64,000 nt of DNA from Chloranthus sessilifolius (GCA_021018995.1 CM037589.1:10245001-10309000); one strand, 5' to 3'; positions 34,960 to 47,473 are shown, numbered from the stretch's first letter. A program made the numbers and translations. Notes: generated from the sequence alone by a model not told the origin.

Positions 34960-36639
34960 TCACGTGCAACTCAATCCCCTGGTCACGTGCAAACCTATCG
35001 GGCAACCTACAAAACCGTCGCCTCTCATTTATCTTCCCTACAAAACCGTCGCCTCTCTCAGCAATCTCATTTGAAGCCAGAGCCTCTCTCTCCTCTTCCT
35101 CCCTCTCGACAAACCCTAGATTTTGCCCTATTTCAGCTCAAATCGAAGCTCTCAACTTATTTTTAAGCCCCATTTCAGCTCAGATCGAAGCTCTCAACTT
35201 TCCCCAATTCAGCTGAGATCGAAGCTCTCACCTTTCCCTATTTCAGATCAGATTAACGGCTAGATTTCCATATCAATGAAGCAATTTTCATATCTGGTCC
35301 AGTGCTAGGTATGAGATCTTCTCTTCATCCTTATTCTTGAACTCACTCAGATCTGAGATGCAGATCAAATATGTTTTTATCTGATTTTTGTTTTTGCGAT
35401 CTTTTTTTATCTGATTTTTTCCCTTTTTTATTTATTTATAGATTTTGCATTTGATTCAACGGAATTTGTGTTTCTCATGCTTGATTTCACAGAATTTGAC
35501 GATCATAGCAGTTTTGGACGCTTAAATTAAACTTCCCAAAGTAAAAAATGTGTTCTTCTTTCCTTCATTTTCATATGTTTTGAGTTCCAGTTTCTAATGA
35601 TTTGAGGTTGTTTAGATCTGTGGATTTTTTTGTGATTTTTAGTCCCGAATGGTGATATTTTTATGATCGTCTAATAATATGCCTATTATTTCAATATCCA
35701 TTGTCCAAAAGATTGGACGAAAAACAATCTTTATCATCTGATTCAAATCAATCAATGATTTTCAGCTGTGATTAGTGATGAATATTTTGATATTTTTTAT
35801 TTTATTTCGATTAACTTCCGTAAGTTCAAAGACTGAATGTGATTTTATTTTTTTTTTATAGAAAAATTGTGAATAGTTTTAGATTCCGGTTAGTGGTTTG
35901 TCACCATTGACCGAATCCAGTTCACTTAGAGTAGAATGAGTGTTAGAGCAAAACCATAATATAATTAATTTGTTATTCCTTTAGTGTTGAAAAATTGAAA
36001 AATCTGGGATGGTGGATTTAGATCACTTCCGAGACATATTTTTTATATTTTAAAATTAAATTATCCATATATGAATAGGACCGAACCGAATCCCGAAATA
36101 GTTCGGGTTTACTAGGACCCCTAGCGAATTGGGTTACCTTGATAGAAACACATTTGTCTTTACTCCATTATTAAGTGCCAAATTTGACTGTCTACTCTTA
36201 AGTTTTCCTGTTTTCAGGTTTTAATTCTCAATTTACTTCACACATAGTAGACAGCTGTAGGCCTGCCTACCTTGTTAAGAAGCAACCTAGCAAGCAGTTT
36301 TTTTCTCCTCTATATTTGGATAATTGCACATTGATAGTTTACTACTTTTTTTTGCCAATATAAAGTTGGGTGTTTTATCTTTTTTTTTTCTGTGATTTTT
36401 TTGTGATTTTTAGTCCCGAATGGTTAAATTGTAGGTATATTACTACATGGGCTTGCATGGTTTAGAGTAACTTGATTTATGATGAAATTTAAGATTTTGA
36501 AATCTATTTTATCATTATTATTAATAATAGAAGTGCGGTAGAACTATTAACAACTGTCAACCATCGCTAGCCCCCACCAGAAGCAAATCCTGACTATACC
36601 CCTAGTTGTACATATGCGAGACATAGCCTTGTTATTTGA
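34960..36639. other. Leader-like sequence and AT-rich DNA
   Basis: 34990-35310 is pyrimidine-rich with AAACCCTAG and ends in a possible donor (GCTAG/GTATGAG near 35309), like a plant 5' leader and first intron. No coding exon could be attached to it. The rest is AT-rich, with copies of 'tgatttttagtcccgaatgg' at 35634 and 36401. Its link to a gene is unproven. Confidence 0.3.
35127..35252 (+). repeat. Short tandem repeat in a leader-like sequence
   Basis: Three and a half imperfect units of 35-42 bp built on 'tttcagctcagatcgaag' plus 'ctctcaactttccc'. Confidence 0.75.
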
Positions 36640-37024
36640 AAGAGTAAGGCTAGTGCGAAGGCTAAGCATAGGGTCATGACACATGCTCTGTGTGAACTAC
36701 TCTAATTGACTACTCTTATGACTGGTTGATTGGACTCAAGGCTAGCCTATGAATGTGTATAATGACAATAAAATTGCATCACATATTGCCAACGATCTAT
36801 ATTCCATGAAAGGATCAGCATATTGAAATAGATTGTCACTATAGTCAAGCTAAAATGACAAACAATGGGATCACCACTCTCTACGTTTAAGTCTGTGCAT
36901 TAGCTGACTAACATGTTCACTAAGGCACTTAGGAAAATATGTTGGATCGGATCATTTCCAAGTTTGGCATCAATGAACTTAAGAACCAGCTGAGGATATA
37001 CACTTTGAAGTTAAATTATTGAAT
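36640..37024 (+). pseudogene. Copia RNase H tail remnant
   Basis: SAKAKHRVMTHALCELL (RNase H), then a decayed DNKIASHIANDLYSMK segment, LTNMFTKAL and, after a frameshift, DRIISKFGINELKNQLRIY. These are the last blocks of Ty1/copia Pol. Many stops. No LTR could be defined after it; a CT microsatellite follows at about 37180-37200. Confidence 0.85.
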
Positions 37025-40000
37025 AGAGGTAGATAGGGAACAATAGTTTTCATTGATGGCATGTAGGGATTAATTCATCCCTTTCTTTTCAATATTTAAA
37101 TATGTGATATTTGGGGCATGCAGTCTATTGCATGTCCCTCTCTCTTTGTAGCTTATGATTTCAGCCCTCTCTTTCTAGGTTCTCTCTCTCTCTCTCTCTG
37201 ATTTCTTCTTCCTCTTAATTTCTATTTATTTATTCTTGGTTTCTTCATAAAAAATGCTAAACCCTAATCTTACATCAAAATTTGCATTTGACATCCCTGT
37301 TCCCAAAGACTGAATAGGATACATTGTCCGATAAAGCTACTCGTTTTTTTCTAGATTATGGGGAAACCCAACATGACCCACGAGCTCGACATCTCCAAAG
37401 TTTCTAGCTTTGGCTCTTTTTTTGAGAATTTTAGAATTCCTTATTGGACAGTGTTATTTGGAGGACATATTTTATGCAGACAAAGTGCAGGCAGCTGATT
37501 TGCATAAATTTCTTGAGTCTTGGCCCATTATCCGGGGGCTTTAATTACCTTTTGTTCCTAATCTGGCACCAATTGACATGTAAGATTTACTCAATTGTCC
37601 AAGCTGGTATCTAAAATTGATGATTTTTATCAGCCGCAACCTATAGTTGACGAGCCGTCCCTTATTCAAATGTATGTGAGGAGATCCATTGTTGAATCTC
37701 CTCACATACAAGCTCTCGACAGATTCAAAGTGTTACGGCTTACGACATATTGCAGCCTATATCTATTTAACCTCCTCTCCTTTGGCATTCTTATCATCTC
37801 GACGCTCTCTAGTTTATGTGAAAAAAGTCAAGAAAAGAAAGATAATGATGATTAACACATTCATGCATTCAATCATTATTTGCTGAGATACATTATGATT
37901 GCTGCTAATTAGATATTAGACAAATTTTGACCTAAGACTATGAGACCTACTGAAGTTAGCTGATTAAATAACCCGTGTTAATTTAGTGAAAAAGGGACCA
38001 TACATGCATAAAGCATTATTAATGACTACCATTTATTTTTCTAATACACTCCTGGAGTAGCTGGTGAATGAGAAGGATACTAAAATTAATCCCTACCGAC
38101 TGCCTTTCTTGAGCAAGTCAATCACCTTAATGCTTTCCACTTTGACTCTTCCTTTGCCGGGCTTTTTTCTTCTTCTTTTTTCCCCTTCTTTGCGACTCAT
38201 TATTATTTCATGATTGACAGATGGGTTGTTTCTTTTTTGAGCTGCTATAAGGTGACTGACCAGCTATTCAATTCTGACACCACATTGAAAACCATCTCTA
38301 CCATGTGATTAAGAGCCTAAAAATAGAAAAAAATGAACGCCTGCCATGTGATTGTTCAAATCTATGTCAGCTATTCATTTTTTGTCCCTGTAAACTCTTA
38401 ATCACATCCTATATATATGGTTTTTTATGAAACCTTATGGCTGAAATCCAATCTTGTTGATGGCGCCATGCACCACATGACATGATATGATGCCAAATTG
38501 GGAATCACCTGCATATAATAGATTACATGATCACTAGCCACATTGATCACCTAGTACCAGATCTTCTTTTTGAGTTGGTATTAGGTGCTCGAGAAGGGCA
38601 GTGCAAGAGACAATCTCCCTCTGCCAAGCTCGCCTTGCGCAGATATCTTTGAGAGCCAAATCAGTGAAAGGCAAAAAACCTACTATCTTAGGTGCCTTCT
38701 TAAGTAATTGTGCATCTCTAGGAGTTTGACAAGTTTAACAGAGGGAGATTGGCCCATGCACGGTCCTTGGCTGACAGGTCGTTTCTAACCAAATTCCTTT
38801 TCTAGTGGAAAGTGGAAACTATATGCTTTATCATATATTTTTTTTAACTTATTTATTTCAACGTTTATTTAATGTTTCTTGCTAGCATACAGGCAAACAT
38901 TCGGAGGGCATTAAAAGAAAAAGTCACTTTCCATAATCTTGACCATTGCTTGGAAGGCAATAGTTAAAAGGGTGAGAAACTGATCTGTTTTTTGGAAAAT
39001 TCCTTTGAGAGAACAGAAATAATGGGAAAAACAGGAAGTCCAAAGCTACTGATTGCTATCATTCTTCCTGATTTTGGAATAGGTTTGATCTCTTTCCCAT
39101 TTTTTTTTATCTTCCTTTTATACTATTTCAGGGGAATGCATGATTGGAGATTCATCGTACACTTTTTAAAGTACTTGATTGTCACTCTCAGATGTGTTTG
39201 TGGTGTGATTTTGTTTTGGCATTTCTTAGGTTGGTTTAAGCAGATTGCACGTTTGTTTATACTATTCAATCTGTTGTAGTTGGTTAGGGAAACAGATCAG
39301 ATATGGTGTTGAATTTATTTTTTTAAAAGAAAGAAATATAATTATATGTTCATCTCAAGTGCTATAACAATTATATTGTTGCTGAGTTTGCTTGCATGTT
39401 TGCTTTTAATTTCTTGAAAATCTAAAGAGATTCATGTGTTCTAAACAACTACTTATTTTAGGGACTTAACCAGGCAGCAAGAATACTATTTAATATGATG
39501 TTTCTAGGATCAAAGGTAAAAGATCAACTAACTCATTTTCCGTGTGAATTTATGTTATGATTTTACCGATTAAAAATAGAAAATTAAGTCATATAATTGT
39601 GACCGTGATGAGTGTACTCCTTGCCATTAAGAAGTCAACACATACGTAATAGGGCAAAGTCCCATCTTATTTTTCCCTAGGTAGCATGCCATTGAGCACT
39701 GCGAACGACGTTCCAGCCACCAAGTGGTGATACGTGACAATCAAATGAAGCATTTTAAATCTACATTGGTTGAATACTAATAATAACCTACCTGCGATTT
39801 GATGTCACATCATGCATCTTTGCGGTAAGAGTTTTCTGGTTTGGGTCGTGAGAGAATCGTACTGCCATATGGTTGATTCATGAAATTGCGTCAAAATTCT
39901 GCAAGTGAAAGTTTATTATATATATTATATTGTTATTAGTTGGTTAGAAGAAAAGGGAATTAAACATAAAAAATTTGTTGTGGTTACTTGGTCTAATTGG

Positions 40001-41485
40001 GATTGTCGAGTAATGTTGGAATCGGAATGCAGATTCAAGAGGATCAAGAAGCCTTATTACTTTAATAGGTAACTCCGAAAGCCTTTATTAACTCTGGGGA
40101 ATCCAAACTTTGACTTTTAAGATACGACTTTTCCTCCCTTTTTAAATGTTCATGCTACTTGGGAGTGCAGAAATTTTTGCAATAAAAGGGTTTTTCTTAG
40201 TTTCTTTCCTTTTGTTTTTGAGATGTCAATACCCTGTTTGCTGTCATTTCTTTTGATTTGATCCGATCTTATTTTGTTCCTGATAGCATGTGTTTTATTA
40301 AATATCCTGCAGTAGCTAGATTAACTCTCTACTTCATTTTAGTTTCATAATGTAATTTTTGTAGTTATATATATTTCGGAAGGAAATATATTACTTGTCA
40401 GTACTTAAATATACAGCAAAAGTAAAGTGAATCTGACCCAATTCAAACCTGTGATCAGAATGCGTGGGAGAAATATGACCCAATTCAAACCTCCTCACAA
40501 CTCTGATGCGGCGAGGCTCCAGAATATCCATAACCAACTCGCTGATGTGGCAGCAATCTGCTGACTACCCTCCTCCATTGCAGCCATCCATAACCAAGGT
40601 CAGGTTGGTTCTGTGGTGGGTCTGATGTTTGTTTGTAGTATTCAAGTAATGAGGGATTATTTTACATTTAAGATGGTTATACTGTTATAGAAGAAGATAC
40701 TTTTAGTTAATAATTTTGTGTTATTGAAATTTTCATCACAATTTTCGTACTATGGAGCTCCCTTATTCATCCCATGGACCCTGTATTCTGAATTTCTAGA
40801 TGATATATAATCTTAACAGACTTATTTGGATTTTCTGATGCTTGCATTTAATTTAACTTGAAACTAAGTATTTCTTGCTTTTACTGCAGCCATATGGGGT
40901 TACTCTCTAAGTGAAATTGAAATTGAAAAAAATACTACCATACAGAACACAAAAAAACTACGACATGCTAAAAAAAACAACTATTTGATTATTACCTAGA
41001 AATCAGACCAAATCAGCTCTGATTTATACTTTAAACTTTAAAGTCATCGGGCTTTTGTTAGGGGTTTTAATGAATAATTGATGCCAAAACCCAGAGAATT
41101 TTTTTTCTGCTATAGCTTTTAGGTTCGGTGTATATGTATCTATAGCTTTTAGGAATTGATGTTTATTCAATTTTCTAAGATTTGTATGTTAATGTTTATT
41201 CAATAGATCCCTTCTTTGTTAGGATATTTCTCAATCTGATTTATGTTACATAATCGGTGTTCTTCAATAACATGCCCTATGTTTTGTTAGGGTGTCATCT
41301 GATTTTCTGGAGTTTTTAACGATTTTTTGCTAATAATTGTGTTTTCGTTCATATTTTTTAGTGTTGATGTTAGTTCTATATATTTATCTGAGATTTAGAG
41401 TTTAGGTTTTGCCATATCTATGTATTCCAACCGCTTTATTCCTTGTATATGTTCTTTTGCTTTTGTAGATCCCATGTTTTGTTAG
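37025..41485. other. AT-rich region without a supported gene
   Basis: No frame over about 95 codons has family resemblance. A possible MITE lies at 38597-38765: 'caatctccctctg' and its inverted copy 'cagagggagattg' near the ends; related words occur at about 57880-57945. 'cccaattcaaacct' is repeated near 40438 and 40480. Confidence 0.4.
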
Positions 41486-42169
41486 CCTAGGCTCCTTATT
41501 TTGACTGATCCTAGAACAGATCATTAGGTAATATAAATTCAATTTTCTACTGCTGTTAATCCATCTATTATTTGTTGTTCTTTTGTCTGAACTATAGACT
41601 TGTATTCCATCGTGTTGACTATTCAATTATTGTCTACAACCTACTAAGGAAGCGGCGCTTGGAAACATTCCAACAATTGCTTTCTATGATACGGATTTGC
41701 CCATGCGATATGTTGATATTGGCATTCCAGCCAATAACAAGGGAAAATACAGCATTGGCTGTCTGTTCTGGTTGTTGGCAAGGATGGTTCTGCAGATGCG
41801 CAGCACTATTCTTCCTGGGCAGAGATGGGATGTGATGGTAATGAGGGGTTTTTTTTGTGTTTTTTTTTTTCTTGCATGAGGATTGGTTCTCGAGTTGCTC
41901 TTTTAGTTAGTTAAGTATCTGTTGTAGTTGCTACTGGAGTTCTTTGCTGCTAGTTAAAGCATATTATATTGGACTTCTCTATTTTTTATTTTTTTATTTT
42001 TTTTTAAACCTAGATGTTTTGTAGTCATGCTTTTTATTTTTATTTTTCAGCGACACCACTCGGTCTGACCGGTGATCAATGGCCGAGCCAAATTAGTGAT
42101 GCCCAATGGGGAGGAGAAGTGCCTCCACCTGCTATTCTTGCCATTTGGAATCATTCTGAGTCAAACTAA
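41486..42169 (+). pseudogene. RPSA: 40S ribosomal protein SA fragment (RPSA)
   Basis: Three exon-like pieces in order. 41486-41527 reads PRLLILTDPRTDH and ends with a stop (TAG where Gln is expected) right before a GT donor. 41640-41837 reads [35 protein letters not shown] and [14 protein letters not shown], but its acceptor is AA instead of AG. 42051-42169 reads LTGDQWPSQISDAQWGGEV, the C-terminal part, and then diverges to a stop. RPSA is a small-subunit protein needed for 40S maturation. The N-terminal 60% and the exon after WDVMV are missing. Introns are retained, so it is not a processed pseudogene. Plus strand, like the other fragments nearby. Confidence 0.93.
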
Positions 42170-42457
42170 TTATTGCCTGCTTTTGTTTGTTCTCTTTAAA
42201 TTCTCTATTAAAGTTCATTACAAAAAATTGCAATTTTGTTTCTTCAAGGAATTGTGTAATTCAGGCCTTCCAATGGTTGTTTTTTTCTATTTTTCGGGTA
42301 GTTGCTTGACTGTTGTTAATATAATAATGGATAAATAGAAAATGACTGTCACTTCGACTTATACTGATTGTGGCATGACTCCCTCACTCCTAGGCCCAAT
42401 TTGCATCACCATTATAGCTACCACGTTGATTTATATATGCTCTGTTTCCATTGACAG

Positions 42458-42505
42458 GCAGGCCTTGCAAAGCTCATTGGACTCAGTGGAGAGACCAATG
42501 TTCAG
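42458..42505 (+). pseudogene. Single exon of cytosolic fructose-1,6-bisphosphatase
   Basis: After the acceptor TTGACAG the exon encodes AGLAKLIGLSGETNVQ, matching residues near the N-terminus of plant cytosolic FBPase (a gluconeogenesis/sucrose-synthesis enzyme that removes the 1-phosphate of fructose-1,6-bisphosphate). It ends at the usual Q/G boundary, but the donor is GCAAGT. No neighbouring FBPase exon was found, so this is an isolated fragment. Confidence 0.85.
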
Positions 42506-42829
42506 GCAAGTTATTTGTGGACTTCAAATCGATGAATTGTGTTGTAAGCTTGTATCTTTTATAATATTTTTTACTTATATTTAATGGAAAATGACCAATT
42601 TTAATAATGCAGTTTTAGCGGCACTTGCTATTAAGGCAATTTTTGGTAGCGGCAATACTAATAGGATTTACATTCAGGTCATCATTTCATTCAACCATTC
42701 ACATGTTAAGGCAATTCTTGATATGTATCTTGCTTCCATCATTTGGTTTGATTGCTATACCTCTGTACTTGCTAGGCAATTCATTGTAGAAGCTAATGCT
42801 AATAACTACATGTAATGTGCGTGAAATAG

Positions 42830-43717
42830 GGGAGAACTTGGAGAAAGAATCTTGCATTTTGGAGCTTAGAAACTAGGTGAGCTTTTGAAGCCTTTCTCCT
42901 CTTAATGCATGTCAAGCTCAAAAGTTGATGACTAATAGAAACCTTCCTACTCCATTTGACTTTACAGTGTAGAATTTATCCGGACAACCAAGCTGGCTGT
43001 TGCTCAGGAGAAACTACATGAACTCGAGAGGCAAAAGGATGAAACCCTAAGGTTTTATGCTCCTTCAACGCTCCTCCAGAGGATGGAAGGCAAGTATATA
43101 TGCATACATTAATTGTCATATGTTGTTTGTTAACACACAATCAAATGATTCAGACAACCATGATTTGAAAATTTTAACATGGCCATTTCAGCACAACTGT
43201 TCACTAGATGCATTCAGACATGAAACATGCATGCTTATACATACATTTTTAAAACGATAAATATGCTTTGTGATTTTAATTTACTACGAATTAAGCATAA
43301 AGTTTACATCTAACACCATTGCAGAATGTGGCTGCACCTTAGCATCATGAGTAGGGCTATCAACTGGTCGGGTCATTATCCGACCCTGTTTTTGAATCGG
43401 GTGGGGCACATAAACTTGACCCATTAGGTCAGTTCAGGCTCAAAGTATTGGACCGAGCTTGGTTGGGGTCTGGTTGGGCAGATTTTTTGGGATTTAGGGT
43501 GTTTTGATCTGTGGCCTTTGTCTGCCCTATTCTACCCAACCTGACCTAGTTTACAGATGTGATAAATAAGGTAGAAGAAGAATCTGAAAACCTTCACAAG
43601 CAGCTCCTTGATAAGGATGTTGACCTTTCAACCTTTGTACGAAAGTACAAGCGTCTTCGCACGATTTACCACAGGCGGGCGCTTCTCCATCTTGCAGCCA
43701 AGACATCCTTTGGATGA
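42830..43717 (+). pseudogene. VPS37: VPS37 (ESCRT-I subunit) C-terminal fragment
   Basis: Three exons of the Mod(r) domain. Exon a (42830-42876) reads ENLEKESCILELRN and then TAG where Gln is expected. Exon b (42968-43089) has one extra T near 42977 that shifts the frame, then reads IRTTKLAVAQEKLHELERQK and LRFYAPSTLLQRM; its donor is GCAAGT. Exon c (43557-43717) reads VINKVEEESENLHKQLL, FVRKYKRLRTIYHRRALLHL and ends AAKTSFG plus TGA, the natural C-terminus. VPS37 is part of the endosomal sorting complex ESCRT-I. The N-terminal half is missing, and the stop plus frameshift show decay. The b-c intron holds a GGGTCGG-type repeat (about 43350-43540). Confidence 0.93.
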
Positions 43718-43737
43718 GGTAATGATGGCGTGTATAT

Positions 43738-43893
43738 CAGATATATTTGTAATTGATTTCCCAATACGTGACATCAAGACTTGTTTAGCCTTATTTATAG
43801 CAATATAAATAGGTTCAGATATATTTGTAATTGATTTCCCAATGCTTGACATCAAGACTTGTTTAGCCTTATTTATAGCAATATAAATAGGTC
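43738..43893. repeat. 78-bp tandem duplication
   Basis: The unit beginning CAGATATATTTGTAATTG occurs twice in a row with period 78 (43738 and 43816) and only a few mismatches. It follows directly on the VPS37 fragment. Non-coding. Confidence 0.9.
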
Positions 43894-45572
43894 CAGGTGT
43901 TTAAAAACTACATGTATAAAATATGTACACTTGGATCGTTGGTCAATGTGGGTGCTGCTAGTCTGCTAGAATTAGTAAACTTCAACTACATATCATATGT
44001 ACTTCACTCATTTTAGGCCTTAAAGAGAGTAGTTAACAATGTCCACTTTAGGCAGGAACGTTACTAGGTAGTGTGGTTCAGGCGCTAAGTTCGTTGTTTT
44101 GAGTCACCTCTACCACATTCCTACATCAATTCAAAATCTTTCAAGGTTACTATGTGAATTAGAATATAACCCAAAACTTGCATCAACAATATTCTTAATT
44201 TGAAGTTGGTCGCTATATATGCCAATCCAATCGATAATCCTTTCGTGCAGTATGCTCTTAGCCAAAGTCCTGGTTCACTCTGTCATTGCTGGTCTGAAGC
44301 CCGGATAACAAAGAGTAGCGTTAGTGTCAGATCACTTTGCTATTGCCAGTTTTACGCCCGGATGAAAAAGGAGTAGGGTCTGCCATTGTTGGTCTTTGTA
44401 TTTTTCACATTAAATACAGACTCTTGTTCATATATTCAGTTTAATGGTCATCGTATGGTTTTTTTGTAGGGCTATGATTGTTTGATCGATATGGTTATTG
44501 AGCTATTGCTAGTCAACTGGTTTTTATATGGCCTATCTTTTTATATGGCCTATCTTTTTCATTTATATTGCTCTTTTAAGCCGTGGTTTCAGCCAGTCAT
44601 GTCACGCCATATAAATTGTGCAAAATTATCTATTAAAAATAGTCCACCGTTTATAATTTTCCTTACATTTATATATTGGACACATGAATGCACGCCAATC
44701 ATGAAAGGGGTCTCCACCTCGATTGCTTTTGATGTACCCAGACTTCGAACCTGCTACCTTTATTTGGCATGCCCCTGTGCGACAAGCTAAGGCATACCAT
44801 CTCAGGAACCCTAGTCTTCTATATGTATTTTTTTCCCTAGAGTAACACAAAAGAAATAAATTTGAAGCTTGGGAAAACATAGCCCCTTCGCCTATGAGTA
44901 TACGCCTTTCGTACAAGGAGATATATTTGAGAGATATGCTAAGCTTAGACGGGACTATAGTGCACATAGTTTTTAACCTTAGTTTTTTAATAGATTTGGA
45001 CCCGTGAGCTAGGCTTCCTACTGTTCTTAGGTTGGGCTTAGGTTATCGACTAATAAGGCATAGGCATACATGGATGTTTGTGTACGTATTTTGCGTGATG
45101 ACGGGGTATAAAGTGTAGAGTTGCCACGAAGGAGCTTGGTTGGTACAACAATAAATTCAGTTTGGTGAAAAAAAATAAAAAAAAGTGAAAAAGGGAACGC
45201 TTTATTTTAAATTTTTTATATTCTATCTTGTTTTACTGTTAGACATGAGATTAGGAATTGTTAGTAGTTGGTAAGTCTCATTGACAGTTAACGAAACAAT
45301 AATCTAGGCAATATTTGATCGATACAGACTCTTGTTCTTTTATATGGCCTATCTTTTAAATTTTTCCATATTGCTAGTCAACTGGTTTTATCTGATCACT
45401 TCTTTAAAATCAAATCGGTTGAGAGAATAATCAAGGGGATGAATTTCATTTAAATATTGCTTAGATCGTAGAAAATTGCTTTGTATTTGTGGGTCAGCAT
45501 TAACTCTTTTTGGATCGACAGAATTTTCATCAATTAAAAGACACAATCAACTGATAATTGTTTTGGATGCAG
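43894..45572. other. Non-coding DNA between VPS37 and polyamine oxidase fragments
   Basis: No recognisable exon. 'cggataacaaagagtag' and 'cggatgaaaaaggagtag' at about 44305-44375 form an imperfect direct repeat. 'ttttatatggcctatct' occurs at 44521, 44540 and 45337. Confidence 0.4.
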
Positions 45573-45670
45573 GAGCATGTTCTTTCTGGTGGCCATGGAC
45601 TTATGGTGCAGGGATACCATCCTGTTATAAAATCTCTCGCAGAAGATCTTGACATCCGCTTAAATCACAG
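45573..45670 (+). pseudogene. Single exon of a polyamine oxidase
   Basis: Between the acceptor GGATGCAG and the donor GTAGGC lies a 98-bp exon reading [18 protein letters not shown] and [12 protein letters not shown]. This is the conserved GGHGLMV-GY...LDIRL-HR block of plant flavin-dependent polyamine oxidases, closest in my recollection to the peroxisomal PAO2-4 group, which back-convert spermine and spermidine. Both splice sites and the frame look intact, but no adjacent PAO exon was found within several kilobases, so it is a captured or stranded fragment. An LSD1-type amine oxidase is less likely. Confidence 0.75.
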
Positions 45671-47270
45671 GTAGGCATGCATCATCATTATCATCATCAT
45701 CGCCATCTTCACTTTGTCTTCTCGTTTTGGTGTCGGTTTTATGGGTCTCATTTATCCACTCATTTCTATTAATGGCTAAACGTTCAATTTCTCCGCAATC
45801 CTTCATGTCACCTCCTTACCAGTTCCATTTAAGATGGTCTTCACCTTTTACTACTCTACCTGTGCGTATTTGTTTTATCACAATTGTTTGTATAGGAGCT
45901 AATACTTTTCGTTGTCATTTAAAAAAAGAAAAAAAGAAAAACGTTTCTTTGGGAGGAAGAAACAATTTAAAGATGAATGAATGGAGCATCATTAAATCAA
46001 AAGGAGTTTGGGCTTAAATATTAAACTTCGCCCACAAAAAGCATATGGGCAAACCCGGCCTAATTTTGTATGTGGCCTGGGTTCAAGCCTAATTTTTAAG
46101 GTAAAAAATGGCTGCGCCTACCAAAATCTGGCCTGAGCCAAGCCCAATTATATTTAGAGAAAAGGTCGGTGGTCTGAATCCGACCAGGTCTGAATCTGAG
46201 TCGGATTGGATTCAACCTTAAATAAAAAAGATGAGCCTGAAAGCACTCAGTCCATGCCTGGAGCCTAGTTTTAGGGTGCAAAATAATCATGCCTATCAAA
46301 ATCTCACTAATTCGTCAAGATCTGACAAGTTCTATATATGTCAGAGCCCTCAAACTTAGTGAAACTAAGATATTGAAAAGACTTAATTAGTGGTAAAAGG
46401 CTATTTGTAAGCTTCTAAGTGATGAGAGTTAACCTTTAAAAATTGGATTTAAAGGGAGTGATGTAAGGGTTGGTTGAACCACTTTATTGCTTACTCACCA
46501 GTGTTGGATTATACGGTGCAAGCACATGTGGGGTACTAGAGATACAATACTAGATAAATTCATGATACTGCTCTTTACTGTCTCTAGTCATGTTTTTGGT
46601 TTTAACCTTCGTAGATGTGATTCTTATGCCATTTTCTTATATATATATATATATATTGTGGTTGTTGCCCTTTCAACAGGTGGCCCTTCGATTGGACTGT
46701 TCTGATTGATGGGCAACACCTTGACTGTGGGTGGAGATGGATGCAAGTTGTTTGTATAGAGTTCTATGTTTAATTGGAGTTCAGTTCACCATGTGTTCTT
46801 TAGACCGCATTGTGATCATCAGATGTTACTGAAGCTTCTTTTGAAGTCTAAAATGGTTCTGTGGTTGATTTAGGTTTATTTGTCCAAAATGTTTATGAAT
46901 GAATATTGCTTCATTAGGCTTGTCCAATTAATCTATACAATAAAATGGCAAGTACAACAACTGTCTGTCTACTTTGACAGGGCCTGTGTATGGGACTCAG
47001 CCCAAACTTTGAATGCAGTTTTTGTAGGCTCTCTTGTTTGGATGGTCAGGAAGGTCCTGGACATCATCCTAACCACGTGACTGCTTTGCCAAATGGAAAG
47101 TTTGGATCATAATCAGGTTTGCCATTACTTTTAAATAAATGGAAGAATATATATGTCAAGGCCACAATAAAATGCATTGCAATTTATTTATGTATCCAAG
47201 TGTCTCAATGTCTGTTTTTTGTATAAAGCTTGTGAAGTCAAGAAAATTACTCCTTAAATAAATTATCGGA
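45671..47270. other. Mixed repeat DNA with unassigned short frames
   Basis: 46010-46220 is a GGGCC/GGCCC-word repeat like those at 26700 and 43350. An (AT)n run lies near 46641-46658. After TTTCAACAG at 46678 a frame reads RWPFDWTVLIDGQHLDCGWRW. At about 47020-47090 a frame reads LDGQEGPGHHPNHVTALP. Either could be a further gene fragment; I do not recognise them. Confidence 0.3.
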
Positions 47271-47473
47271 GTTCGGGCAAAGCGAGGTTGTGCGACCCAT
47301 CCTCGGAGTATCGCAGAGAGGGTAATATGATCAGCCCTGCATAATAATTTTTTTAAAATTTGCTAATGTATAGAAAATTAAAAGTTACGATTGAACCAGG
47401 AAATTAGGTACGGAGGACACGAATCAGAGATCGGATTAGGAAGCTTCAGGAGCTTGTGCCCAATATGGACAAG
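47271..47473 (+). pseudogene. Two exons of an FBH-type bHLH transcription factor
   Basis: Exon 1 (about 47271-47321) reads VRAKRGCATHPRSIAER. After an 86-bp GT-AG intron, exon 2 (47408-47473, 66 bp) reads VRRTRIRDRIRKLQELVPNM plus DK. This is the conserved basic region and helix 1 of the plant subfamily containing FLOWERING BHLH / bHLH80, 122, 128 and 130; the exon boundaries are those usual in the family. The second helix (normally QTNTADMLD...) was not found downstream, where AT-rich inverted repeats begin. The upstream exon part also stops matching at 47271. The basic region keeps its E-box contact residues (H, E, R). A fragment, same strand as its neighbours. Confidence 0.85.

Noticed and set aside
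42591..42815. Frame reading LAALAIKAIFGSGNTN as another gene exon
   Set aside because: The DNA (TTAGCGGCA, GGCAATTTTTGG, TAGCGGCAATACTAAT) matches the MITE family at 26139/32856; it is transposon sequence.
44296..44380. SINE candidate from the repeated CGGAT...AGGAGTAG words
   Set aside because: No A/B box pair or 3' A/T tail and no target duplication seen.
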